From an uncultured bacterium (lineage in GTDB: Bacteria; Verrucomicrobiota; Kiritimatiellia; CAIVKH01): a stretch of 64,000 nt of DNA. The notes under the pieces were generated by a model, which saw only the letters and a program-made list of their open reading frames with translations, was not told the origin of the DNA and made no database searches. Below are positions 9,380 to 17,822 of this stretch, in pieces (the stretch's first letter is position 1; the number at the start of each line of letters is the position of its first letter). Position numbers and translations under genes: made by a program. The stretch covers positions 1 to 64,000 of the forward strand of contig CAIVKH010000002.1 of the NCBI GenBank assembly GCA_903906425.1, written 5' to 3'.

Positions 9380-10168
9380 TCACTCTTCTGTGAAATCCTC
9401 GATAAATCTGCATTTTGGGTAGCTCGCGCATCCCCAGAATTTGTTTCCGACGTTCTTTCCTCGCCGTGCCTCACGAATTACCAATTCACTGCTGCATTGC
9501 GGACAGCGTCGCACTGTGTCCAAAGGAATTTGGCGTGATGATTTCTGCAAAGAGGATTGAACGCTTCCAATCAACCCGATCAGTTGTTCTCCATCCACGA
9601 GGTCTATGGGTTTCCCTTCGGCGAAGTTCTTCGCCTCCTGCGTGAACATGCCAGAGCTGACTATGATAACACCCGAGGCTTGGTGCGCGACCATGAGTCC
9701 GAACATTTCTCGAACGACAGAGACATTGACCTTGGTCGCTTTCCATTGCTTGCACTGCACCAAGAAAGTGCTACGCCCCTTCCCAATTATCAGATCTATG
9801 CCGCCGTCAGGGCCGGCGCCGGAATTCTCCTGAACGATGTAGCCTTGACGCCGATAGGCTTCGCCAAGCAATTCCTCAAACTCCCTCCAAGAAAGTGATC
9901 GGATTGAATTCAGGTTCTCCTGACTGTCTAGCAACCGTCTCTTTCGTTTTGTATTGAAGAACGAAAAGACGGCGGGCAGGAGAAACAGCACCGCCATCCA
10001 TGCGACCGCGGGCGCGACTGGTGCCAGCGCTTTAAAGATTTGATTTTCAAACGTGATTGCGGGAATGACGAATCTCAACCCCACATAGACGACCGTTCCA
10101 ACCGTGATGCTGACCCACCAAGGCAACTCCACAAGCAGTTCAAGAAGACCATCATTTCGCTTTGCCAT
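9380..10168 (-). CDS. Membrane-anchored Mrr-type restriction endonuclease with zinc finger
   Basis: Likely a defence nuclease. Order of parts: two hydrophobic segments near the N-terminus (about residues 15-40 and 50-75); an Mrr_cat PD-(D/E)xK-like domain (about residues 95-200) starting LSWREFEELLGEAYRRQGY and carrying the catalytic pattern GPDGGIDLII ... FLVQCKQWK; and a C-terminal topoisomerase-type C4 zinc finger (CPQC ... CASYPKC). The ATG at 10168 has GGAG upstream. The gene starts 26 bp after a stray copy of the rhamnosidase 3' end, so it is probably part of the same chain of inserted genes. DNA target and modification dependence are unknown. Confidence 0.85.
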   Translation of the reverse strand: MAKRNDGLLELLVELPWWVSITVGTVVYVGLRFVIPAITFENQIFKALAPVAPAVAWMAVLFLLPAVFSFFNTKRKRRLLDSQENLNSIRSLSWREFEELLGEAYRRQGYIVQENSGAGPDGGIDLIIGKGRSTFLVQCKQWKATKVNVSVVREMFGLMVAHQASGVIIVSSGMFTQEAKNFAEGKPIDLVDGEQLIGLIGSVQSSLQKSSRQIPLDTVRRCPQCSSELVIREARRGKNVGNKFWGCASYPKCRFIEDFTEE

Positions 10169-10194
10169 TCTATTTCTCCAACCTTTGAACCGCA

Positions 10195-10284
10195 CTACTT
10201 CGCCTCAAACGTCCACGCGCCGGCGCCGACTTCGTAGATGCCGTCGCTGATTCGTTTGGCGGTCTTCGGAGCGGAGAATGTCAT
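10195..10284 (-). pseudogene. Duplicated 3' end of GH78 rhamnosidase, copy A
   Basis: A 29-codon frame beginning with ATG: MTFSAPKTAKR, then ISDGIYEVGAGAWTFEAK and a TAG stop. The real rhamnosidase ends VPKTARR, then ISDGLYEVGAGAWTFEAK. Over the 66-base core it differs at about 5 positions from the real gene end (11567-11632) and at only 2 from copy B. It lies 5 bp after the coiled-coil gene stop and 26 bp before the Mrr-type gene. Confidence 0.9.
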
Positions 10285-10289
10285 CGCCA

Positions 10290-10751
10290 CTAATGCAGCG
10301 CAACGTGAGCCGCGCTGTCCGCGCGATGCTCCTTGAGGTCGCGGGCAACGGCGTCGATCTTCCCATTCGTCACGCCAAAGTTCGCCTTCGTCTCCGCACG
10401 ATGGGCCGCAAGGTCATTGGCCACGACATCAATCCTGCCATTCGTGACGGCAAAGTTCGCCTTCGTCTCCGCACGATGGGCCGAGAGGTCTTTCGCGACA
10501 GAATCAATCTTCTCATCTTGCGCGGTGAACCGTTCGCCGACTTCGGTTCGGAATTCGACCAATTCATGCCGGAGTTCTGCGTGGCTCTCGGCCAGAGCAT
10601 TCAGCTTGCGATCGAGATTCGCGTGGTCCTCGCCAAGCGCCTTCACATGATCCATGACCTGCTCGAACATGAGTTCGACGCGCTCAATGGGCGGCGGCTC
10701 CACGCTGCGCCGCGCCATTTTCTTCCGCTCGCTTTTTTTGGATTCGTTCAT
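10290..10751 (-). CDS. Coiled-coil protein with 21-residue repeats
   Basis: A 153-residue, highly charged protein predicted as one long coiled coil after a basic N-terminus (MNESKKSERKKMARRS). A 21-residue unit, DLxAHRAETKANFxVTNGxI, is repeated twice and begins a third time, visible as a 63-bp DNA repeat near 10370-10500. Function unknown. It lies between two copies of the rhamnosidase 3' tail, so it belongs to the inserted chain. Coiled-coil partners of toxins and structural proteins are both possible. Confidence 0.75.
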   Translation of the reverse strand: MNESKKSERKKMARRSVEPPPIERVELMFEQVMDHVKALGEDHANLDRKLNALAESHAELRHELVEFRTEVGERFTAQDEKIDSVAKDLSAHRAETKANFAVTNGRIDVVANDLAAHRAETKANFGVTNGKIDAVARDLKEHRADSAAHVALH

Positions 10752-10831
10752 CGCTCTTGCTCCGTCACTCGTCAGTCATTCTTTACGCCCGCACCCTGCG
10801 TCCGGTCAAGTTGCCGCGCGGAACGCTGCTC

Positions 10832-10903
10832 TTATTTCGCCTCAAACGTCCACGCGCCGGCGCCGACTTCGTAGCTGCCGTCGCTGATTCGCTTGGCGGT
10901 CAT
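10832..10903 (-). pseudogene. Duplicated 3' end of GH78 rhamnosidase, copy B
   Basis: A 23-codon frame starting with ATG: MTAKR, then ISDGSYEVGAGAWTFEAK and a TAA stop. The ATG replaces the Lys codon of PKTA in the real gene. It begins 12 bp after the stop of the antitoxin-like gene and ends 80 bp before the coiled-coil gene. It is closer to copy A than to the genuine gene end. Confidence 0.9.
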
Positions 10904-10915
10904 GGCACCAGACGA

Positions 10916-11122
10916 TTAGCGTTGGTGCGCGGCTTTCGCCTTTTCGAAAAGACTGTCCACGGATTCGCGCACGATAAGGTTCTCGCGGGTCTGCAAATAA
11001 TCGCCGTGACCAACGCGCCACGCGGAAAGGAGGCGGGCGACTTTGGAGGCGGGCAGCTTCTCCATCAGGATGGCCGTGGCTTCCTCAATCGTGGCCTGTT
11101 CGTTCTCAACTTCAATGTTCAT
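10916..11122 (-). CDS. Small partner of PIN toxin, probable antitoxin
   Basis: A 68-residue acidic protein (MNIEVENEQATIEEATAI, then a helical stretch with RENLIVRESVDSLFEKAKAAHQR). It is not a recognisable AbrB, Phd or RHH antitoxin, but its position argues for that role: its ATG overlaps the stop of the PIN gene by 4 bp (ATGA). An upstream in-frame start would add six residues inside the PIN gene. The toxin-first order is less common for VapBC-type pairs. Confidence 0.65.
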   Translation of the reverse strand: MNIEVENEQATIEEATAILMEKLPASKVARLLSAWRVGHGDYLQTRENLIVRESVDSLFEKAKAAHQR

Positions 11123-11556
11123 GGTTTCGTCTCGCTCCACAATAGAATGAAATCAGTCGGATTCAAGACCGGCATTTTGCCGCCATAGCGACGGATGAGG
11201 CGGTCGTCGCAGGTGAGGAAATAATCGGCGTTCACGCTTTCGGCGGCGGCGACATGAAGTGCATCGCACGGCTTGATGCCGGCCGCCTGCAATTCGTTAG
11301 CGCGGTTTCGCACGGCATCGTTCCATTCGGTCACGCACGTTGCCAGTCGCAAACATTGCTCCACCCATTGCCGGCGAATTGGAAATGGATTCTGGTCGTT
11401 CTCAAATTTGTGCATGGGCGACCGCACCATCCCGGCCTCACCCGCCTCGATGATTTGCAACACGACGGAAAAAGCGATCGTTTCAAGAAGGATTCGCGGC
11501 TGCCGCTGATCGTCGTAGGGCCGGTTCAATACGCTGTTGTCCAGGTAGAGTTTCAC
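11119..11556 (-). CDS. PIN-domain toxin (VapC-like ribonuclease)
   Basis: A 145-residue PIN-domain protein of the MKLYLDNSVLNRPYDD subgroup. The acidic residues expected to hold Mg/Mn are visible: Asp6, Asp in CDALHVAAAE and Asp pair in TCDDRLI. PIN toxins cleave tRNA or rRNA. It starts with GTG only 6 bp after the rhamnosidase stop, leaving no room for a separate promoter or good ribosome site, so it may be translated by coupling to the rhamnosidase. The small gene after it overlaps by 4 bp. Confidence 0.85.
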   Translation of the reverse strand: MKLYLDNSVLNRPYDDQRQPRILLETIAFSVVLQIIEAGEAGMVRSPMHKFENDQNPFPIRRQWVEQCLRLATCVTEWNDAVRNRANELQAAGIKPCDALHVAAAESVNADYFLTCDDRLIRRYGGKMPVLNPTDFILLWSETKP

Positions 11557-11562
11557 GGTGGC

Positions 11563-14358
11563 TCACTTCGCCTCAAACGTCCACGCGCCGGCGCCAACTT
11601 CGTAGAGGCCGTCGCTGATGCGCCTGGCGGTCTTGGGCACGTAGCTTTCGCCGTTGGTGGGAAGGCGGACTTCCGCGGTCGTGTTCGGCGGGATCGTGAC
11701 GTCGAGGCGGAACTTGCCGCCTTCGTTTTTCCATTCGGTGGCGATGCGGCCGCGGATGGAGTCGTAGTGCGCCTTGACGTGGGTGAGGGTGCCGCCGGGT
11801 TGCGGGGCGATGAGGATCTTTTTGTAGCCGGGCGCTGCGCTGTTGATGCCGGCGACGGATTCGAACATCCACTGGCAGACCGCGCCGAAGGAATAGTGCG
11901 CGAAGGAATTCATGCCCGCGTCGCCGAAGCCTTTTTCTTTCGTGAAGCTGTTCCACCGTTCCCAGATCGTCGTCGCGCCCTGGTCCACTTCGTAGCCCCA
12001 CGACGGGAATTTGTGGCTCAGCAACAGTTCGAGCGCGAGGTCGTGATGGCCCGTGTCGGTCAGTACGCGCGGCAGCGGGCGCGTGCCGAGGAAGCCGGTG
12101 CCCATGCCGGAATTGTCGGCGGAGGCGCGCTCGCGAATCTTCTGCGCGAGGATGTCACCGGCCTTCTTGCGCGCGTCGGCCGGCAGCAAATCCATGAAAA
12201 GTGCCGTCGCGTATGCTGTCTGCGTGTCCACCGCGAGTGAACCGTCGGGCTTCAAATATTTCTTCGCGAAGGCCGCCTTGATGCTGTTGAAGAGCGCGGC
12301 GTAGTCGGCGGCTTCCTGTTTCTTCCCGACGGCCGCGGCCATCTGCGACATGAGGTTCGCGGAGTAGGCGAAATAGACCGTGTCCACGTAATCGAGCGGC
12401 GTCTTGCCCGCGAGCGAAAGCCAGTCGCCCCAGTCGTTGCCATGCACGATGCCGAGGAAGTCGTGGCTCGTGGCCTTGCGCCATTCCATGAACTTCGTCA
12501 TCGGTGCCCAGCAGCGCTCGATGATGCGCGTGTCGCCATAGGACTGCCAGATCGTCCACGGGCAGATGACGCCCGCGTCGCACCACGCGGTGCCGAAGTC
12601 CCAACCGTGCTGGAAGGGAAATGGCGCATAGCCGGGGAACGTGCCGCTGGGCCGCTGCGATTCCATCAGCTCGCGAATCCATTTCGTGTAGAACGCGGCG
12701 ACGTCGGCGTTGATCGTCGCGCAGCGGACGTAGATTTGCGCATCGACGGTCCAGCCGAACCGCTCGTCGCGCTGCGGGCAGTCGGTCGGCAGATCGAGGA
12801 AGTTGCTGCGCTGCGTCCAGACGACGTTGCGGAAGATTTTGTTCACCGTTGGGTCGTTGCATTCGAAGTCGCTCGTCATCGGCGTGTCGGAATGCAGCAC
12901 GAGTCCGCTGATGTCGCCCGGCGATGGCTTCGATTTCAGGCCGGTGATTTCGACGTACTGAAAACCGTGGAACGTGAATCGCGGCTGATAAATTTCCGTG
13001 CCGCCACCCTTGCAGATGTAGTGATCAATCGCGCGCGCCTTGCGGAGATTCTCCGTCATCAGATGCCCGTCGGGATAAAGCATCTCGCCGTAGCGCAGCG
13101 TGATTTCCTGACCGGCCTCGCCCTTCACCTTCAGCCGGATGATGCCCGCGATGTTCTGGCCGAGATTGAAAATATACGTGCCCGGCTTCGGCTCGGTGAT
13201 CGCGATGGGTTTGAGTTCCTGCGTCACGCGCACGGGATTCCCGGGGAACGCCTCGATCTTCGGCGGGCGCGCGAAGCCGAGATCAACGGGCGTGCCTTTG
13301 TTCTCCAGCTTGGCGCCCGGCTTTTCGGGATTTTGGAATCCGTAGAATGTCGCCGGCGCGCTGCCGTTGTCCTTCGCGGGAATCGCCGGCTCCCACTTAC
13401 TGTCATCGAAGCCGGATTTGTCCCAGCCGGTCATCTCGTTTCGCGCATCGTATTTTTCGCCCATCAGAAAATCCGCTTCCTGAACCGGGCCCGCGCCGGT
13501 GACTTTCCACGACGGATCGGTTGCGACGACTTCGCGCGAGCCATCGTCGTATTCGATTTCAAGCTGCGCCATCAGCGCGGGCGTCTTGCCGTACGTGTAG
13601 CGGCCGATGTGCTCGACGCCGATGCCGGTGAGCAGACCGAAGCCGATGTAGCCGGAGTACCAGCCGTCCGCGAGCCACGCGCCGATGGCGTTCACGCCGC
13701 GCTTCACCTGCCTCGTCACATCATAGGAGCGGTAGTACGCGCGCTGCCGGTAGTCCGTCCAGCCCGGCGCGAAATACGCATCGCCCACGCGCTCGCCGTT
13801 CAGATGCAGCTCGTAAATTCCGAGCGCCGTCGCGTAAATCGTCGCGCGCTTCACCGATTTCGCCGCGGAAAATTCCTTCCGGTATTGCCGCGCGGGCGGA
13901 AGGAACAGCGACTTGGTGTCCTTGAAAACCGGCGTCGCATCCTTGAACGAAATGTAATCCGCCTTCCAATCACCCGAATCGAGCAGCCCCATCGTCCACG
14001 CCGCCGGCTTGCTCCATTCGCCGCGGTCCTTTTCGTCGAACACTTCGACCTTCCAGAAAACTTCCTGCCGCGACGCAAGCGGCTTGCCGGCATATTCGAT
14101 GTTCACGGTCTCGTCACTGGCGACTTTTCCCGAATCCCACAGATCCGCCTTGCCGGGCTTGAGCAGGCCTTCGCTGCTCGCAACAAGGATTTCATAGCCG
14201 GTCTGGTTTTTCAGATCGCCCTCGATCAGCCACGTCAGCCGCGGCTTCGCCTCATCGATGCAAATCGGATTCTCGCGATACTCGCAGCGAAGTTTTTCAA
14301 CGGTGAACGCATGGGCCGTCGCGCATGTCGCGACCAGCAGGATCGGCAAAAGTTTCAT
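11563..14358 (-). CDS. Secreted alpha-L-rhamnosidase, GH78
   Basis: Removes terminal alpha-L-rhamnose from glycans or glycosides outside the cytoplasm. A signal peptide (MKLLPILLVATCATAHA) leads into the N-terminal beta-sandwich modules (WLIEGDLKNQTGYEILV, DLWDSGKV). The (alpha/alpha)6 catalytic domain carries the GH78 hallmark DLPTDCPQRDERFGW near residue 525 and PSWGYEVDQGATTIWERW near 785, followed by the C-terminal beta-domain with a polyproline-free tail. Length 931 is normal. Its last about 22 codons recur twice downstream (10195-10284 and 10832-10903), each copy after an inserted gene or gene pair. Confidence 0.95.
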   Translation of the reverse strand: MKLLPILLVATCATAHAFTVEKLRCEYRENPICIDEAKPRLTWLIEGDLKNQTGYEILVASSEGLLKPGKADLWDSGKVASDETVNIEYAGKPLASRQEVFWKVEVFDEKDRGEWSKPAAWTMGLLDSGDWKADYISFKDATPVFKDTKSLFLPPARQYRKEFSAAKSVKRATIYATALGIYELHLNGERVGDAYFAPGWTDYRQRAYYRSYDVTRQVKRGVNAIGAWLADGWYSGYIGFGLLTGIGVEHIGRYTYGKTPALMAQLEIEYDDGSREVVATDPSWKVTGAGPVQEADFLMGEKYDARNEMTGWDKSGFDDSKWEPAIPAKDNGSAPATFYGFQNPEKPGAKLENKGTPVDLGFARPPKIEAFPGNPVRVTQELKPIAITEPKPGTYIFNLGQNIAGIIRLKVKGEAGQEITLRYGEMLYPDGHLMTENLRKARAIDHYICKGGGTEIYQPRFTFHGFQYVEITGLKSKPSPGDISGLVLHSDTPMTSDFECNDPTVNKIFRNVVWTQRSNFLDLPTDCPQRDERFGWTVDAQIYVRCATINADVAAFYTKWIRELMESQRPSGTFPGYAPFPFQHGWDFGTAWCDAGVICPWTIWQSYGDTRIIERCWAPMTKFMEWRKATSHDFLGIVHGNDWGDWLSLAGKTPLDYVDTVYFAYSANLMSQMAAAVGKKQEAADYAALFNSIKAAFAKKYLKPDGSLAVDTQTAYATALFMDLLPADARKKAGDILAQKIRERASADNSGMGTGFLGTRPLPRVLTDTGHHDLALELLLSHKFPSWGYEVDQGATTIWERWNSFTKEKGFGDAGMNSFAHYSFGAVCQWMFESVAGINSAAPGYKKILIAPQPGGTLTHVKAHYDSIRGRIATEWKNEGGKFRLDVTIPPNTTAEVRLPTNGESYVPKTARRISDGLYEVGAGAWTFEAK

Positions 14359-14460
14359 GGCATCTCCTGGATTGATGCCTCGTGTTTACGAGCCGCCGCG
14401 ATTTCCGGCAAGCGCGATGTGAAACGCCAGCGATGCCGCCGCCGCGCGCGTTCCGCCAAT

Positions 14461-14539
14461 TTCCAATGATTGGAAATTCCGGTCGCGCAAACTTCCAACC
14501 ATTGGAGAACTCCGCAACGCAAAGTTCCAATCATTGGAA
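14461..14539. repeat. TTCCAATSATTGGAA array, 3 copies
   Basis: Copies at 14461-14475, 14493-14507 (variant TTCCAACCATTGGAG) and 14525-14539, both gaps exactly 17 bp, between divergent genes. Confidence 0.92.
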
Positions 14540-14615
14540 ATGACCGCGGCGCGGCGGCGGCGGAAAGGCGGAAGATCGAAATTGCGGTTTGATCGGTGCC
14601 GCGTAGGCTGCGCGC

Positions 14616-15704
14616 ATGAACGAAAAACGGATTCAGGTTTCCATTCTGGCGGATTTCACCCGCGAGGTTTTCGTGGCGCGCGGGCTCGGGCGCGACGACG
14701 CGGCGGTCGGCGCGGACGTTTTGCTCGCCGCCGATTTGCGCGGCATTGATACGCACGGAATCAGCCGGCTGAAATATTACAGCGACCGGCTCAAGGCCGG
14801 CATCATCCGGCCCGCCGTCAAACTCGACATCGTTCGCGAAACGCCGACGACCGCCGTCGTGGATTGCAATCTCGGCCCCGGTCACGCGTCCGCGGCGCGC
14901 GCCATGGAGATCGCGATGGCCAAGGCAAAACGCGGCGGCATCGGCGCGGTCGCGGTCCGCAATGCGACGCACTTCGGCATCGCGGGTTATTATCCGCTGA
15001 TGGCCGCGAACGCCGGGATGATCGGCATTGCGGCCACAAACGCGCGGCCCGCGGTCGCGCCGACGTTCAGCACGCAGCCGATGTTCGGCACGAATCCGCT
15101 CGCGGTTTCCGCGCCGACTGACGAGGAGTTTCCGTTCTGGTTCGACGCCGCGCTCTCGACAATCCAGCGCGGTAACATCGAGGTGGCCGCACGCGAGCAC
15201 GAGCCGCTGCCGGAAGGCTGGGCCGTGGACGCGAACGCAAATCCCGTCACCGATGCGGCGGCGCTGCTGAGGAAACTCAACGACGGCTCCGGCGCGGTGC
15301 TGCCGCTGGGCGGCGCGGGCGAGGATTTCGGCGGACACAAGGGCTACGGGCTTTCGCTCATCGTCGAACTTCTCTGCGCCGCGCTGCAGGACGGCGATTA
15401 CCTGACGAAGCTGGCCGGCGGGGTCGAGGGCGGTTCGGCGCAGGCTTACCGGCTCGGACATTTTTTCATGGCGATCAACATCGAGTCTTTCATTCCGCTT
15501 GCGGCGTTTCGCAAGATCAGCGGCGACATGATGCGGACGTTGCGCGCGGCGCGAAAGGCGCCCGCCGCGAACCGGGTCTGGACGCCCGGAGAAAAGGAAT
15601 TCGAGATCATGTGCGAGCGGCAACGCGACGGAATTCCCGCCGGCGATGAATTACTGCGCGAGCTGCGGCAGCTCGGCAGCGAACTGCATCTCACTTCGCC
15701 GTGA
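14616..15704 (+). CDS. Ldh-family (malate/L-lactate/ureidoglycolate type) dehydrogenase
   Basis: NAD(P)-dependent oxidoreductase of the LdhA/YlbC/YbiC family, unrelated to Rossmann-type malate dehydrogenase. The family signature DLRGIDTHGISRL with its catalytic His is at about residue 47, and ATHFGIAGYYPLMAA and FGGHKGYGLSLIVELL follow at the expected positions. Length 362 matches the family. The substrate (malate, lactate, 2-oxoacid or sugar acid) cannot be decided. It starts 76 bp after a palindrome array and overlaps the end of the convergent signalling gene by 14 bp. Confidence 0.9.
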   Translation: MNEKRIQVSILADFTREVFVARGLGRDDAAVGADVLLAADLRGIDTHGISRLKYYSDRLKAGIIRPAVKLDIVRETPTTAVVDCNLGPGHASAARAMEIAMAKAKRGGIGAVAVRNATHFGIAGYYPLMAANAGMIGIAATNARPAVAPTFSTQPMFGTNPLAVSAPTDEEFPFWFDAALSTIQRGNIEVAAREHEPLPEGWAVDANANPVTDAAALLRKLNDGSGAVLPLGGAGEDFGGHKGYGLSLIVELLCAALQDGDYLTKLAGGVEGGSAQAYRLGHFFMAINIESFIPLAAFRKISGDMMRTLRAARKAPAANRVWTPGEKEFEIMCERQRDGIPAGDELLRELRQLGSELHLTSP

Positions 15705-17247
15705 TCTGCATGACGCGCATGATTTCGGATTGCAGGCACGCGGCGGATTTTTCCGGATCAATCCACGGCAACATGCCCACGGCCTTCTTCACGTCCGTCG
15801 CCAGCGAGAGCAGCTGCACGGGCTTTGCGATCAACCCGGCGATGGCTGGCGCGGTGATCGTGGCGGCTTTCTCCCTGCCCTGCTCACCCACGATAAGAAT
15901 GACGCGCGGCTGCGGTTTGATCACCGCAATCTGATCCAGCAGCGCATGCGACTCCGGGTGATCGAGCCGCAAATCCACGAGAACTCCGGCGGGCGAGTGC
16001 AGCTCGATCTGGCTGATGGCATCCGCGGCGGTCCGCGCAAACCAGACCTCGCAGCCCACCTGCTTCTGCAGCGCGGAGCCCATCGAGATCAGCGAATACA
16101 GTTCCTCGCTGACGATGAGCAGTCCGTGTGCGTCGTCCGGTTTGTCGCGCCGCGTTGCGACGCGGCCGCGCCGCGCCAGGCGGCAGAGCGCCGCGGACAA
16201 CGAAACCAGATCCACCGGCCGCACGAAGAATTCGCTGGCGCCGTGCTCCAGCGCACCGCGTCCTTCCTTCTCGGTCTGGACCAGCGCCACGATCACGGAG
16301 CGCCGGTTGGCGAGCGCCCCGCGAAGCGTCTGCATCATCGAATCAAGACCGCTGGAGGGAACGTCCACGAGGACGGCATCGAGGCGGCGGGCGAGAAATG
16401 GATCGTCGGGACGGCCTTGCTCATCGGGTTGAATGACGGTGAATCCGTCGCGAAGAAGCCTGGCTTCGAGCGCCTTCGCGGTGATGGCGCTGGCCGATAG
16501 AAGGCCGATATTCAACGCAGCGGCAGCTGAAGCTCCGTCGGCCACTGCGCCGCGGTTCAGCCACTGGCCGGTCAACCTGATTTTCGGCTGGATCTTCGAG
16601 CCGTCCGGCAAGGCGAAGGGATGGTGGTCCATCGCCGCTTCGATGCGGGACAGCGCGCGGGCCAGGCCATCGGCATCCTCGCCGGGAAGATAGATGGCGA
16701 TGTCGTCGTTGTCGCATCGTGCGGCACAATCCTCCGTGCGAAGAAGGCGCGTCACAATCGCGCTGACGTGCGCGAGCATCTTTCCCGAAATTTCCGCGCC
16801 ATAACTTTCGCGGAGCATGGCGAGATTGCTGACATTCACCACGGCCACGGCGGCGGACTCAATGATCTGGCCCTTTGCAAAAGTCCTCAAGGCGTAGGCG
16901 AAAGATTCGCTGTTCATCAGGCCTGTTTCGGCATCGAGCGATCCGGCAGCCTTCTTCTTTCGCGTCCTGTTTTTCAGCGCGGCGTTCCGCATGACGGCCA
17001 TCAGCCATTCGGTGGCCTGCCGCGCGTCAAGGACTCCGGCCGCGTAGGCGCTTTCTGCGGCCGAACAGATTTCCACCCGGCCCGCCTGCCGCGCCTCCTC
17101 GCCGGCGAATTGAATCTGTCGCCGGAGCGCGATCAAACTGTCGAGATTGTGTGTGTCAAACTCCCTGAGCGCGGCATCGAGGGCGTCAATTCGAACGCCC
17201 AGTCTCTCAGGCAACGCCCCGCCGCTTTGGCTGTCTGCTGTCGTCAT
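15691..17247 (-). CDS. Degenerate GGDEF protein with two receiver-like domains
   Basis: A 518-residue cytoplasmic signalling protein. Residues about 105-235 look like a GGDEF domain, but the active-site loop reads CDNDDIAIYLPG, so cyclic-di-GMP synthesis is unlikely. Two receiver-like domains follow. The first has DAVLVDVP but RP instead of KP (FVRPVDL). The second has GVLVDLRLDHPES and IAKPVQL but lacks the N-terminal acid pair. Both may be unphosphorylated protein-docking domains. The ATG at 17247 has GGGAGGAG upstream. It is third in an operon with a kinase and a response regulator. Confidence 0.75.
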   Translation of the reverse strand: MTTADSQSGGALPERLGVRIDALDAALREFDTHNLDSLIALRRQIQFAGEEARQAGRVEICSAAESAYAAGVLDARQATEWLMAVMRNAALKNRTRKKKAAGSLDAETGLMNSESFAYALRTFAKGQIIESAAVAVVNVSNLAMLRESYGAEISGKMLAHVSAIVTRLLRTEDCAARCDNDDIAIYLPGEDADGLARALSRIEAAMDHHPFALPDGSKIQPKIRLTGQWLNRGAVADGASAAAALNIGLLSASAITAKALEARLLRDGFTVIQPDEQGRPDDPFLARRLDAVLVDVPSSGLDSMMQTLRGALANRRSVIVALVQTEKEGRGALEHGASEFFVRPVDLVSLSAALCRLARRGRVATRRDKPDDAHGLLIVSEELYSLISMGSALQKQVGCEVWFARTAADAISQIELHSPAGVLVDLRLDHPESHALLDQIAVIKPQPRVILIVGEQGREKAATITAPAIAGLIAKPVQLLSLATDVKKAVGMLPWIDPEKSAACLQSEIMRVMQITAK

Positions 17248-17406
17248 CGTCACTCCTCCCAATCGCCATCGCGCGATACATCATCGAATGACAATGCCGG
17301 AATCAAGACCGGACTCGTCCGGCGCGGCGAATTCGGAAGCGTGTGCCGGCGGGCCGGCGAGAAATCCGGCCTGAATGTTTCTCCGGCCGTTGCGGCGCAA
17401 CGGCGG

Positions 17407-17808
17407 TCAATTCTTGCCGAGATTTTTTTCCGCAAGCCGCCGCTGAATGTGGATGGAAAGATCGTTCAGCGTGACCGGCTTGGCCATGAAGTTTTTTCCA
17501 CCGACGACGCCTTCCGGCGCTCCGAGTTCCTTGCGCTTGATCGCCGCGGTCAGAAAGGTCACAGGCACGCCGCTGGTTTCGGGAAGTTTCGCAAGCGCGG
17601 CGGCAACGTCGCCGCCGCTGCCATCAGGCATGATAACGTCCAGCAGAATGAAATCGGGTTTGAAAACCCGGGCGAGCGGGACGGCGTCGGCGGCGCGGTT
17701 GCCGGCGCGGACTTCATAATCGCCGAGGCTTTCAAGATTTGTCCTGACCAGCCTGGTGAAATTCACTTCGTCATCAATGATCATTACCTTCAATTTTTTC
17801 GCCGTCAT
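17407..17808 (-). CDS. Single-domain response regulator
   Basis: A 133-residue CheY-like receiver with no output domain. The acid pocket is in IIDDEVNF, the phospho-acceptor Asp is in PDFILLDVIMPDG, and the Thr/Ala and Lys positions are in FLTAA and FMAKPVTL. GGGGAGA precedes the ATG at 17808. It sits 14 bp after the hybrid kinase stop and is likely its phosphorylation partner. The next gene starts about 160 bp on, and no palindrome lies between. Confidence 0.88.
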   Translation of the reverse strand: MTAKKLKVMIIDDEVNFTRLVRTNLESLGDYEVRAGNRAADAVPLARVFKPDFILLDVIMPDGSGGDVAAALAKLPETSGVPVTFLTAAIKRKELGAPEGVVGGKNFMAKPVTLNDLSIHIQRRLAEKNLGKN

Positions 17809-17822
17809 ATTTTTTCTCCCCA

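Noticed and set aside
8953-9538. Several overlapping short frames between the palindromic units and the Mrr-type gene
   Set aside because: They translate the palindrome pair and the 87-bp foldback in different frames; none has a start signal or family.
12442-14469. 675-codon open frame antisense to the GH78 rhamnosidase
   Set aside because: No recognisable family and the opposite strand carries the complete GH78 motifs.
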